NCBI GenBank assembly: GCA_017554615.1
Contig: JAFZHY010000013.1
Span: 62,001 to 126,000, forward strand
From: Clostridia bacterium
Lineage (GTDB): Bacteria; Bacillota; Clostridia; UMGS1840; HGM11507
Direction: 5' to 3'
DNA length: 64,000 nucleotides
How positions within the stretch are numbered: the stretch's first letter is position 1; each line of letters starts with the position of its first letter. This document shows, piece after piece, positions 9,995-16,847 of the stretch. Position numbers and translations under genes: made by a program. The notes below the pieces were generated by a model. The model saw only the letters and a program-made list of their open reading frames with translations. It searched no databases and was not told where the DNA came from.

Positions 9995-10216
9995 TTAGTT
10001 GCGTTTTGCAACAAATGGTGCAAAAATTTTTATGGTCTGGTCAGTTGTAAGCGATAAAATTCGCTTGATTGTTACAATTTCCCCTAAAGTAAACTTTCTT
10101 GGGTTATAGAGTTTATACTTTAGTTGATTAGCGCTTAACCCACACTCCCTGCAGATTTCCTCCCTCTCTTTGAGGTTTCTTCTCATCCTTTCTCTTAAGT
10201 GAATCAGTTTTGTCAT
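9995..10216 (-). CDS. Small Cro/XRE-like DNA-binding protein, likely autoregulator
   Basis: 73 residues, strongly basic. Residues about 17-60 (EREEICRECGLSANQLKYKL and onward) read as a helix-turn-helix domain of the type found in phage and integrative-element regulators. It leads a cluster of three small genes. AAAGGAGG lies 6 bp before the ATG. The identical 15-bp palindrome occurs just before the gene, over the probable transcription start, and again over the last five codons (V-A-K-R-N). This suggests autorepression and control of the downstream pair. Family name not established. Confidence 0.6.
   Translation of the reverse strand: MTKLIHLRERMRRNLKEREEICRECGLSANQLKYKLYNPRKFTLGEIVTIKRILSLTTDQTIKIFAPFVAKRN
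9998..10012. promoter_or_regulatory. Palindromic operator, distal copy
   Basis: GTTGC-GTTTT-GCAAC, two perfect 5-bp arms around a 5-bp centre. It is identical to the copy at 10235-10249 and overlaps the last five codons of the small regulator gene. Confidence 0.6.
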
Positions 10217-10234
10217 ATTAACCTCCTTTGTTTT

Positions 10235-10281
10235 GTTGCGTTTTGCAACTTTAATGTAACATAAATGGAAGTAAATGTCAA
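10235..10281 (-). promoter_or_regulatory. Promoter with overlapping palindromic operator
   Basis: Minus strand TTGACA (10281-10276), 17-bp spacer, TACATT (10258-10253), then the palindrome GTTGCAAAACGCAAC (10249-10235) at the position of the transcription start. A protein bound there would block initiation of the three-gene cluster. Confidence 0.65.
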
Positions 10282-10340
10282 TATTCTTTTTTTATAAGAA
10301 AATGGGTAAAAATTTTATTAAAGAAAAAAATATATACAAT

Positions 10341-10374
10341 AAAAAAATCCGAACGAAATCGTTCGGATTTTTTT
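10341..10374. terminator. Bidirectional terminator downstream of hup
   Basis: AAAAAAATCCGAACG / CGTTCGGATTTTTT stem with a short AAAT loop; A-run on one side and T-run on the other. It terminates the HU gene on the minus strand. Confidence 0.85.
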
Positions 10375-10400
10375 ATACTATTAAGAAACTTAATACTAAA

Positions 10401-10673
10401 TTATTTAACAGCGTCTTTTAAAGCTTTACCAGCTTTGAATACAGGAATCTTTGTAGCAGGAATAGTGATTTCCTTCTTAGTCTGAGGATTTCTGCCTTTT
10501 CTTGCTGCTCTTTTTCTAACTTCGTAAGAGCCAAAGCCTACTAACTGAACTTTATCGCCTTTTTTAAGAGCTTCAGTAATAGCATTGATAGTAGCATCTA
10601 ATGCAGCTGTAGCATCTTTCTTAGAGATTTTTGCTTCTTCAACGATAGCGTTGATTAATTCAGTTTTGTTCAT
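10401..10673 (-). CDS. hup: HU-type nucleoid protein
   Basis: 90-residue histone-like protein that bends and compacts DNA as a dimer. The start [14 protein letters not shown] and the DNA-binding arm region [14 protein letters not shown] with the conserved proline are present. Length is exact for the family. AAAGGGG lies 9 bp before the ATG. It stands alone between a terminator and a 257-bp AT-rich leader in which I see no further gene. Confidence 0.96.
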   Translation of the reverse strand: MNKTELINAIVEEAKISKKDATAALDATINAITEALKKGDKVQLVGFGSYEVRKRAARKGRNPQTKKEITIPATKIPVFKAGKALKDAVK

Positions 10674-10930
10674 AAGAGTATACCCCTTTCATTAATATAA
10701 TATTATATTTTAATTAAGTGTTTGCATATATGTACTTACACTTAGTTAAATGCTTAAATTGGTTGTCCTACTTTAGTTTAGAATATTTTGACATATTAAC
10801 TAATAGACACACCATTATTATCCAACATTTTATTCATTTTGTCAATACTTTCTTTGCTAAAAGATTATGAAATTTAAATTTTTTTTATTTTTTTATTCGT
10901 TTTATACGCTAAATTACCATTAATTTACTT

Positions 10931-12526
10931 TTATATCAGTTTAAACCTTTCAAGCACCTTTGTTATCTTATCCCCTTTAGGAAGCATAGACAAATCATAT
11001 CTATTAAGTGCTTTAATAAGAAGAAAGAATATTACATAAATAATTGCAGCAATACTTATTGCACCCAGGGTTGATATAAAATTTCCACACAAGGAGGAAA
11101 TAAAAGAATATGAATAAATGGCAACCGCTGCCGTTACAATACCTAAAGATAAAGGTTTAATTATAAAATCTTTTATTCCGAATTTAAGCCCTGTTATCTT
11201 CTTTATCTGATAAAGATTAAGGGACATAACAGTTATATAACATAAAAGAGTACCAATAGGCGCACCGTTTATGTTAATTTCGGGACGGGATACTAAAACA
11301 TAATTTACGCCTATTTTAACTATTCCGCCAATCAACATATTAACAACAGGAACCCATGGACGATTATACGCCTGAAGTATAGCATTGGACACCTGCACAA
11401 CAGTAACAAACAAAACAGATATACCCATAACATTAAGTAAAAATGAATGGTTCGGATCACTGTATACAAGTTCAAGAATAGGACTTGCTAAAGCACTTAA
11501 ACCAACTGCACAAGGCATAGCAATAAGAATTGTTACTTTAAGAGCAGTTTTAACATTTAAAATGGCTTTTTTGTTATCTTTTAGGGCAATATTAGAAGCA
11601 ATGGCAGGGACAATAGAAATTGCAATAGCAGAAATTATTGTAGGCGGAAAGTTAAACAAAGTGATAGCCCTGTTTAAATATCCGAAAAGTTCATCCCTTT
11701 TCGCTTCCATAAAGCCGATTCCCTCAAGTTGCCTTAATACTGTGGCAGCATCAATAACCGATGTTAAAGTAAAAACAGAAACTCCCAGAGTAATAGGAAT
11801 TGCAAGTTTTATAAGTTTAGCTAAAATTTCTTTGCTTTTCTTAGCGTCGTAAGGTGTATAAACTAAATTCTTTTCTCTTTTTTTGCTATGATAAATCATA
11901 AGAAAAATCATACTGAAAAAAGTTCCTACTGTAACACCTAAAATTGCACCTGCAGCACCTATATAATAAACCTTGTATATTTTAATAGCATAATAAGCAA
12001 AGAGAAGTCCGAAGACCAGTTTGCAAAAGGCTTCTATAACTTCTGAAACTGCAGTGGGCATCATATTTTCTCTGCCCTGATAATACCCTCTGTAACTACT
12101 TGAGAGGCACACGAAGAACAAACTTGGAGCCATAAACATAAGCGCTATTTTGCTTGTGCCCGAACTGTTTATTTTAGATAACAGCCCCGCTCCGAAAAAC
12201 AGAATTAAAAAGGCAATAATTCCGACAACTAAAAGAAGTTTACGCGATATTTTAAATATCCTTTCTCCCTCAGTAAAATCGTCGTTTGCTATTGCTTCCG
12301 ATACCATTTTGGAAATAGCAACAGGAAGCCCTGCAGTAGATACAACGAAAAGCCAACTGTAAATAATATAAGCCTGAGAATAAACGCCCATCCCTTTTGG
12401 CCCTAAAATATATGTGTCAAGAGGAATTTTATAAAGCGCACCTATAAACTTAGCCAATATATGTGCTACTGCTATAACAAATGCACCAACAACAAAATTT
12501 GAAGCCTGTTTCTTTATTTTTTCCAA
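10931..12526 (-). CDS. spoVB: SpoVB/MurJ-like oligosaccharide-lipid flippase
   Basis: Multi-span membrane protein of 531 residues with about 14 hydrophobic helices, a member of the MOP/MviN exporter superfamily. It opens with an amphipathic stretch and FVVGAFVIAVAHILAKFIGA, typical of SpoVB. Such proteins flip lipid-linked cell-wall precursors and, in spore formers, support cortex synthesis. The TTG start at 12526 is preferred because GGAGGGG lies 5 bp upstream; the longer frame to 12592 would place promoter DNA inside the gene. The transposon lies just upstream of the promoter. Whether it acts as SpoVB or a vegetative MurJ is not decidable here. Confidence 0.85.
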   Translation of the reverse strand: MEKIKKQASNFVVGAFVIAVAHILAKFIGALYKIPLDTYILGPKGMGVYSQAYIIYSWLFVVSTAGLPVAISKMVSEAIANDDFTEGERIFKISRKLLLVVGIIAFLILFFGAGLLSKINSSGTSKIALMFMAPSLFFVCLSSSYRGYYQGRENMMPTAVSEVIEAFCKLVFGLLFAYYAIKIYKVYYIGAAGAILGVTVGTFFSMIFLMIYHSKKREKNLVYTPYDAKKSKEILAKLIKLAIPITLGVSVFTLTSVIDAATVLRQLEGIGFMEAKRDELFGYLNRAITLFNFPPTIISAIAISIVPAIASNIALKDNKKAILNVKTALKVTILIAMPCAVGLSALASPILELVYSDPNHSFLLNVMGISVLFVTVVQVSNAILQAYNRPWVPVVNMLIGGIVKIGVNYVLVSRPEININGAPIGTLLCYITVMSLNLYQIKKITGLKFGIKDFIIKPLSLGIVTAAVAIYSYSFISSLCGNFISTLGAISIAAIIYVIFFLLIKALNRYDLSMLPKGDKITKVLERFKLI

Positions 12527-12557
12527 AATAGCCCCTCCGTTCATACTACATATAAGT

Positions 12558-12586
12558 ATTTTATACCAACAAACAATATTAGTCAA
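12558..12586 (-). promoter_or_regulatory. SigA-type promoter of spoVB-like gene
   Basis: Minus strand TTGACT (12586-12581), 17-bp spacer, TAAAAT (12563-12558). The transposon target duplication begins only 8 bp upstream of the -35 box. Confidence 0.6.
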
Positions 12587-12601
12587 CAACAACCCTAAAA
12601 T

Positions 12602-12658
12602 CCTATAACTTTATTTTCTGTGGAATAATTTTTTTGTTGAGATTTCGCAGAATAATTG
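12602..12658 (+). repeat. Left terminal inverted repeat of the transposon
   Basis: Begins CCTATAACTTTATTTTCTG and matches the right end read inward, with strong blocks CCTATAACT, ATTTTCTGTGGAA, GTTGA and AATTG. The 8-bp target duplication CCTAAAAT precedes it. Confidence 0.88.
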
Positions 12659-12716
12659 ATTTTGGTGTATAAGAAAAAATGGATAAAGCGTATCCGCTTT
12701 ACCCACATAAAATAAC

Positions 12717-13079
12717 TTATTGTGTCAACATATCAATTGCATTTTCCTTTGTAGAAACAAAAAATATATCATTCCCTTTATTACTCTCATATATAAAATC
12801 TTTAAGCGGTTTGCTTGTGTAGCGGGAGTAATCACCATAAATTGCTATGCGACCACCATAATTGATATATTTTTGTAAAATCTCCCCTGCAAGACCTGTG
12901 CTAAGTATAAAGAAATCTTCTACAATTAACCTTTTATCAATAACAATGTTCTTGGTTCCTATATCATATTTTGCACTCATAAGTATGTCAAGTGCTGATT
13001 GTGTATCTTCAAAAACCTTTTTCTCACTATTCAACACCGCACATACTACATTATTTTTTTCGATTTTCTCAAATTGCAT
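12717..13079 (-). CDS. DUF4180 domain protein, transposon passenger
   Basis: 120 residues, no signal or membrane span. The pattern of alternating beta and helix, with segments VVIDK-type, EDFFILSTGLAGEILQKYIN and GGRIAIYGDYS, matches the DUF4180 family, whose function is unknown. It lies inside the transposon between the left end and the transposase and has its own SigA-type promoter at 13181-13209. Carriage as a passenger could mean a benefit to the host or to the element; the sequence does not tell which. A nested-insertion origin is possible but not supported by a second set of ends. Confidence 0.72.
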   Translation of the reverse strand: MQFEKIEKNNVVCAVLNSEKKVFEDTQSALDILMSAKYDIGTKNIVIDKRLIVEDFFILSTGLAGEILQKYINYGGRIAIYGDYSRYTSKPLKDFIYESNKGNDIFFVSTKENAIDMLTQ

Positions 13080-13180
13080 TTCTTATTCCTCACTAAAATC
13101 CAAGTTCATATATTGAGAAATAAGACCTATTTCCGCAAAATATACAAACAGAGTAACTATATTAATCATTTTCTGCTTAT

Positions 13181-13209
13181 ATTATAACACCTTTTCATAG
13201 TTCCGTCAA
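13181..13209 (-). promoter_or_regulatory. Promoter of the DUF4180 passenger gene
   Basis: Minus strand TTGACG (13209-13204), 17-bp spacer, TATAAT (13186-13181). The leader to the ATG is about 100 bp. Confidence 0.65.
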
Positions 13210-13253
13210 TGGGTTTACTGCATTTTCAGCAAAGTGCCCTGTTTGGGTTATCT

Positions 13254-13398
13254 CCTTCTGGCGGATATCCCCGAAGAAGGTAAAAACCGACACTTTTATA
13301 TATTTGCCTATTAATTTTCCTAAAAAACTATGCTTTTTAGGGGGTAAAATCAACAAAAAAAGTGCGGTCGGAAAATCTTCCGCAATTTTCCGACACTT
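13254..13398. other. Hairpin-rich spacer inside the transposon
   Basis: No gene seen between 13210 and 13418. Three dyads are visible: CCTTCT around GGATATCC to AAGAAGG (13254-13280), CCTAAAAA / TTTTTAGG (13319-13341), and a long imperfect stem with GTCGGAAAAT / ATTTTCCGAC (13367-13394) extended by AAGTG / CACTT. The last may end transposase transcription. The word GACACTT recurs at 13288, 13392 and 13404. Confidence 0.55.
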
Positions 13399-13418
13399 AT
13401 AAATGACACTTTTGAGAT

Positions 13419-15059
13419 CTAGTCAAGTTCTTCTGCTTGTTGTATCATTAGTTGTATATCTTCCATAAATTGAGAGTGCAAGTGGTCTGCGGCAACAAGT
13501 CCAAGAAAAATGTCATTAACTTGTGGTAATTCACAGATTAATTTTGCTAATCTCTCTTTACTGTCAATGGCAGTATATCCTTTTATATGGTATTCCTTGC
13601 ATATCTGCTTTAACTTTGTTATTCCGCAATTCCTGAAATATTTTCTCTTGTTAAATGTCAAAAGCCTGTCATTTTCGTCAAAAGTAAAGCCCATAATATT
13701 TGATTTTCTTCTCATTTCTTCTGTCAGTTCTTGCAGATTGTTTATATAATGGGTGGTTGGCTTTACATAATCAAGAATATTCCCACCCTTTATATCCTCA
13801 CTTCGGTATGCTGTCCCTTTGCCTTGTAGCAAGTCAGTCAATATGTTTTCAGCGTCATGTCGGGAAGTGGGGTGTTGTTTATTGTGGCTGATACTCCAAT
13901 TATGCTTGAATACATATAGTGCAAGGTATAAGGGCAAATACACAGTAGCAACACCAGTCAAGTTTTTGTTGATATGTCTCTTTAATTGAATGTGAAAACT
14001 ATCAATATTATTCAATGACAAGTGTTTTTCGTCTTTTAATCTCTCAAACTCTGTAAAACTTAATCTTCCGTAGTTTTCCACTCTGTCAAGCCCTTGTGTT
14101 TGATAATATTTTTTAAGGATTGTTTCTTCTGCCAATTCTCTGCCATTATGTTTTTCTGCCCAATCCTTTTGCTCTTTTCTAACTATTTTCTTCATATCAG
14201 AAGGTTGTATGTAGTGGGGAATTGCATTATTATCACAATACCGAGTGTAGGCGTCATAATCGTCACTACAAAGGAAGGTTATATCCCCTAAATAATCACT
14301 AAAATAATCTTCAAGGATTTGAGAACTACTTTTCCCTAATCCTGATAAAACTGCGGCAACATAGCCATTACTGTCAATTCCCGTAACTACACAGGCAAAC
14401 TCTGGTCCGAAAATCCCAAGTTCGGAAGGGATATGTGTATTTTCAAGTCGGGGTTTTCTCTCTTTTACTGCGGTTGGTGCAACATTGACTAATTCCATTA
14501 CACCCTTTTGATTTTCCCTGAAATATGTTTCGTCAACTTGAACTACACCCGATAATTTCGGCATTCCGTAGTGTTCTAAAAGGGCTTTTAAGAACTTATG
14601 TCTGTATAGCAAGATTGTGCCTTCTGAGGTATGCCACCCGTAGTCAACCTCTAAATTACGCCGACAAGCGGATAAGGATAACCCCATTAAAGTATAGTTA
14701 ATTACTGCAATCTGCACAGGTAGGGGGAATGTAGATTTATCTGCAAATGTATCTGTCATTATGGTATAAGTTTTCCCGCAGTTTCTGCACTTATATCGGG
14801 GTTTTCCATAATCGTCCAATCCGTGTGGCTGATATAATCGACTTTCACAGTGAGGGCAGGCAGGTTTTAAGCCATACTTATTTATAAAGATTTCATAATC
14901 TGTTAATGCTCGGGTTGGTTTTTCCTTTTTCTCGGGTGGTAAAAATCCCTTTAACACCCAAGCCAAGTCTTCTTTTGATAAGGATTTTAATTCTCTTTTT
15001 AATTCTTTTAGCCTTTTATCTATTTTAGGATATTTTTCCATTAATTTGCTCAAGTGCAT
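13419..15059 (-). CDS. IS1595-family transposase with long C-terminal extension
   Basis: Cut-and-paste DDE transposase of 546 residues, longer than most of the family. In order: a charged N-terminus; a zinc ribbon (about residues 73-97, CPHCESRLYQ then CRNCGKTY); a helical region; and an ISXO2-like DDE domain with VQVDETYF (about 199), CSDDYDAY and, further on, the usual NNIDSFHIQLKRHI block. The C-terminal part has a SAP-like segment (KYFRNCGITKLKQICKEYHI, about 450-490) that could bind DNA. A consensus promoter and AGGGGG ribosome site precede the ATG. No frameshift is seen, so it may be active. Confidence 0.88.
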   Translation of the reverse strand: MHLSKLMEKYPKIDKRLKELKRELKSLSKEDLAWVLKGFLPPEKKEKPTRALTDYEIFINKYGLKPACPHCESRLYQPHGLDDYGKPRYKCRNCGKTYTIMTDTFADKSTFPLPVQIAVINYTLMGLSLSACRRNLEVDYGWHTSEGTILLYRHKFLKALLEHYGMPKLSGVVQVDETYFRENQKGVMELVNVAPTAVKERKPRLENTHIPSELGIFGPEFACVVTGIDSNGYVAAVLSGLGKSSSQILEDYFSDYLGDITFLCSDDYDAYTRYCDNNAIPHYIQPSDMKKIVRKEQKDWAEKHNGRELAEETILKKYYQTQGLDRVENYGRLSFTEFERLKDEKHLSLNNIDSFHIQLKRHINKNLTGVATVYLPLYLALYVFKHNWSISHNKQHPTSRHDAENILTDLLQGKGTAYRSEDIKGGNILDYVKPTTHYINNLQELTEEMRRKSNIMGFTFDENDRLLTFNKRKYFRNCGITKLKQICKEYHIKGYTAIDSKERLAKLICELPQVNDIFLGLVAADHLHSQFMEDIQLMIQQAEELD

Positions 15060-15088
15060 ACCTATACACCCCCTTTTTCGATACCTAT

Positions 15089-15117
15089 ATTATATAAAAG
15101 TATGCAAATATTGTCAA
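15089..15117 (-). promoter_or_regulatory. Consensus promoter of the transposase gene
   Basis: Minus strand TTGACA (15117-15112), 17-bp spacer, TATAAT (15094-15089): both hexamers are perfect. The phased repeat array begins about 20 bp upstream of the -35 box. Confidence 0.8.
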
Positions 15118-15138
15118 ATCGGCATTTCTAACAGTTTT

Positions 15139-15545
15139 TATAAAAAAACGGACATCTTTTATAAAACATCGGCAACTGTTTATAAAAGGGTAGGACAAAA
15201 ATTATAAAACTCCGGAACTAAAATTATAAAAGATTACGGAAGGAATTATAAAACCTTTATGCTGAAATTATAAAATAATCAAGCAACCTTTATGAAATAT
15301 CGGCATTAGTTTTATAAAAGGTTATACCTAAAATTATAAAAGGTCGGCGGTAAAATTATAAAAATCTGTATTTGATTTTATAAAAAGTCGGTCAATGATT
15401 TATAAAAGTCTAAATATTTTTTATAAATCATCTACAATCTTTTATAAAAGAGTAGGCATTTTTTATAATCGGTTTTATAAAAAACAAAAGAGATTTTATA
15501 AAACTTTTGACAGTTTTTATAAAACCTCTAATATTGTTTATAATG
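15139..15545. repeat. Helically phased TATAAAA array
   Basis: About 20 TATAAAA-like boxes whose T positions are 15139, 15160, 15181, 15203, then every 22 bp to 15401, then every 21 bp to 15464, one 12-bp step to 15476, and 21-bp steps to 15539. Only the 7-bp core and an A/T-rich preceding base or two are conserved; the 14-15 bp between are different each time, though often containing CGG. The period is two helical turns, so all boxes face the same side. It fills the space between the transposase promoter and the right end. Confidence 0.88.
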
Positions 15546-15597
15546 TGCGGAACTTTGCAACACAACCAATTATGCATATAAAAATGCCTTTACAATT

Positions 15598-15654
15598 CAA
15601 TTTCTCTTTGAGATTTCAACGAAAAGTCCGTTCCACAGAAAATCGAGTTATAGG
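15598..15654 (-). repeat. Right terminal inverted repeat of the transposon
   Basis: Read inward on the minus strand it begins CCTATAACTCGATTTTCTG and matches the left end at about 43 of 57 positions. The 8-bp target duplication CCTAAAAT follows at 15655-15662. Confidence 0.88.
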
Positions 15655-15665
15655 CCTAAAATTAT

Positions 15666-15694
15666 TTGACAAACTATATAGTATGATGTATAAT
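15666..15694 (+). promoter_or_regulatory. Consensus promoter of mbl
   Basis: TTGACA (15666-15671), 17-bp spacer, TATAAT (15689-15694). The transposon ends 11 bp upstream of the -35 box, leaving the promoter whole. Confidence 0.8.
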
Positions 15695-15734
15695 ATTTTA
15701 TAGTATTTTTTATGCAGAATAAGGAGATTTTATT

Positions 15735-16772
15735 ATGTTTAATTTCAGGCAGAATATAGGTATAGATTTAGGTACTGCAACCGTTATAATTTATGTTAAA
15801 GGGCAAGGAATTGTTTTAAGAGAACCGTCCGTTGCCGCTATTGACAAAGTTACAGGTAAAGTTCATGCCGTAGGAAACGATGCTCAGAAGATGATAGGAA
15901 GAACTCCTGGCAACATTGTTGCTATAAGACCTTTAAGAGACGGTGTTATATCTGACTATGATACAACAGAAAAAATGCTTAAAACATTTTTATCAAGAGT
16001 AAATTTCTCTAAATTCTTCAAACCGAATATAGTAATCTGCGTTCCATCCGGTGTTACCGAAGTTGAAGAACGTGCTGTTTTAGACGTTGCTCTTCAGGCA
16101 GGTGCTAAACGCGCTTATGTTATAGAAGAGCCTATTGCTGCTGCTATCGGTGCAGGAATAGACATTTCAGAGCCTAACGGAAATATGATTGTTGATATCG
16201 GTGGTGGTACAACTGATATTGCAGTTATATCTTTAGGCGGCGTTGTTTGCTCAAGTTCTATTAAAATCGCCGGAGATACATTTGATGATGCGATTATTAA
16301 ATATATAAGAAAGAAATATAACATTCTTATCGGCGAAAGAACAGCCGAAGAAATAAAAACAAAAATCGGTTGTGTATTTCCTCTTAATGAAACGCTCACA
16401 ACCTCTATAAAGGGCAGAAACCTTATCACAGGTCTTCCTAACACATTGGAACTTACATCTGATGAAATCATTGATGCACTAAGCGAAGCGGCAAACTCTA
16501 TTGCAGATGCAATTCATAATGTTTTGGAAAGAACTCCTCCTGAACTTGTCGGAGATATTGCTACTAATCACATTGTTTTAACCGGTGGCGGTGCTCTGAT
16601 GCAGGGGTTTGATAAACTTATCGAAAAAAGAACGGGTATTCCTGCCAAAATTGCTGACGACCCTACTACCTGTGTTGCTATCGGAACAGGTGTGTCTTTA
16701 GAAAGTATGAATATTATCCAGTCTGCAGGATGCAGTGTTGCAGAAAGAAAAAATTATGAAAATTTAAATTAG
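15735..16772 (+). CDS. mbl: MreB/Mbl-family rod-shape actin
   Basis: Bacterial actin of 345 residues that forms membrane-bound filaments guiding lateral wall synthesis. Actin-fold ATP motifs are visible: IGIDLGTATVIIYVKG near the N-terminus, VDIGGGTTDIAVISLGG in the middle and LTGGGALMQGFDKL near the C-terminus. MFNFRQNIGIDLGTAT resembles Mbl more than MreB, and no mreC/mreD follow, which also favours an Mbl-type paralogue. Ribosome site AAGGAG is placed 8 bp before the ATG. It is followed by a terminator. Confidence 0.9.
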   Translation: MFNFRQNIGIDLGTATVIIYVKGQGIVLREPSVAAIDKVTGKVHAVGNDAQKMIGRTPGNIVAIRPLRDGVISDYDTTEKMLKTFLSRVNFSKFFKPNIVICVPSGVTEVEERAVLDVALQAGAKRAYVIEEPIAAAIGAGIDISEPNGNMIVDIGGGTTDIAVISLGGVVCSSSIKIAGDTFDDAIIKYIRKKYNILIGERTAEEIKTKIGCVFPLNETLTTSIKGRNLITGLPNTLELTSDEIIDALSEAANSIADAIHNVLERTPPELVGDIATNHIVLTGGGALMQGFDKLIEKRTGIPAKIADDPTTCVAIGTGVSLESMNIIQSAGCSVAERKNYENLN

Positions 16773-16779
16773 AATTTCG

Positions 16780-16821
16780 AAGGGGTTGTAAAAACATATT
16801 GTTATTTTTACATCCCTTTTT
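16780..16821 (+). terminator. Terminator after mbl
   Basis: AAGGGGTTGTAAAAA / TTTTTACATCCCTT imperfect stem with a ten-base loop, followed by a T-run. Confidence 0.75.
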
Positions 16822-16847
16822 GACTTTTGATAATAAGGAAGGTTTAA

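Larger units (their letters stand above)
12602..15654. mobile_element. IS1595-type transposon with passenger gene
   Basis: 3053-bp element. The ends are inverted repeats beginning CCTATAACT, alike over about 57 bp (43 of 57 positions by eye). Both sides are flanked by the 8-bp direct repeat CCTAAAAT (12594-12601 and 15655-15662), the target duplication size known for the IS1595 family. Inside, all on the minus strand, are a DUF4180 gene and an IS1595-type transposase, plus a hairpin-rich spacer and a phased repeat array. It has inserted between the divergent promoters of spoVB and mbl without breaking either. Intact reading frames, ends and target duplication suggest a recent insertion. Confidence 0.88.

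Noticed and set aside
12602-13209. DUF4180 region as a separate nested transposon
   Set aside because: No second pair of inverted ends or target duplication could be found around it.
15139-15545. The phased array as a CRISPR
   Set aside because: The conserved unit is only about 7 bp and the gaps 14-15 bp; CRISPR repeats are 23 bp or longer. No cas genes are present.
15395-15703. 102-codon frame on the plus strand with repeated F-Y-K residues
   Set aside because: It is the translation of the TATAAAA array; the repeated residues come from the box itself and no ribosome site is present.
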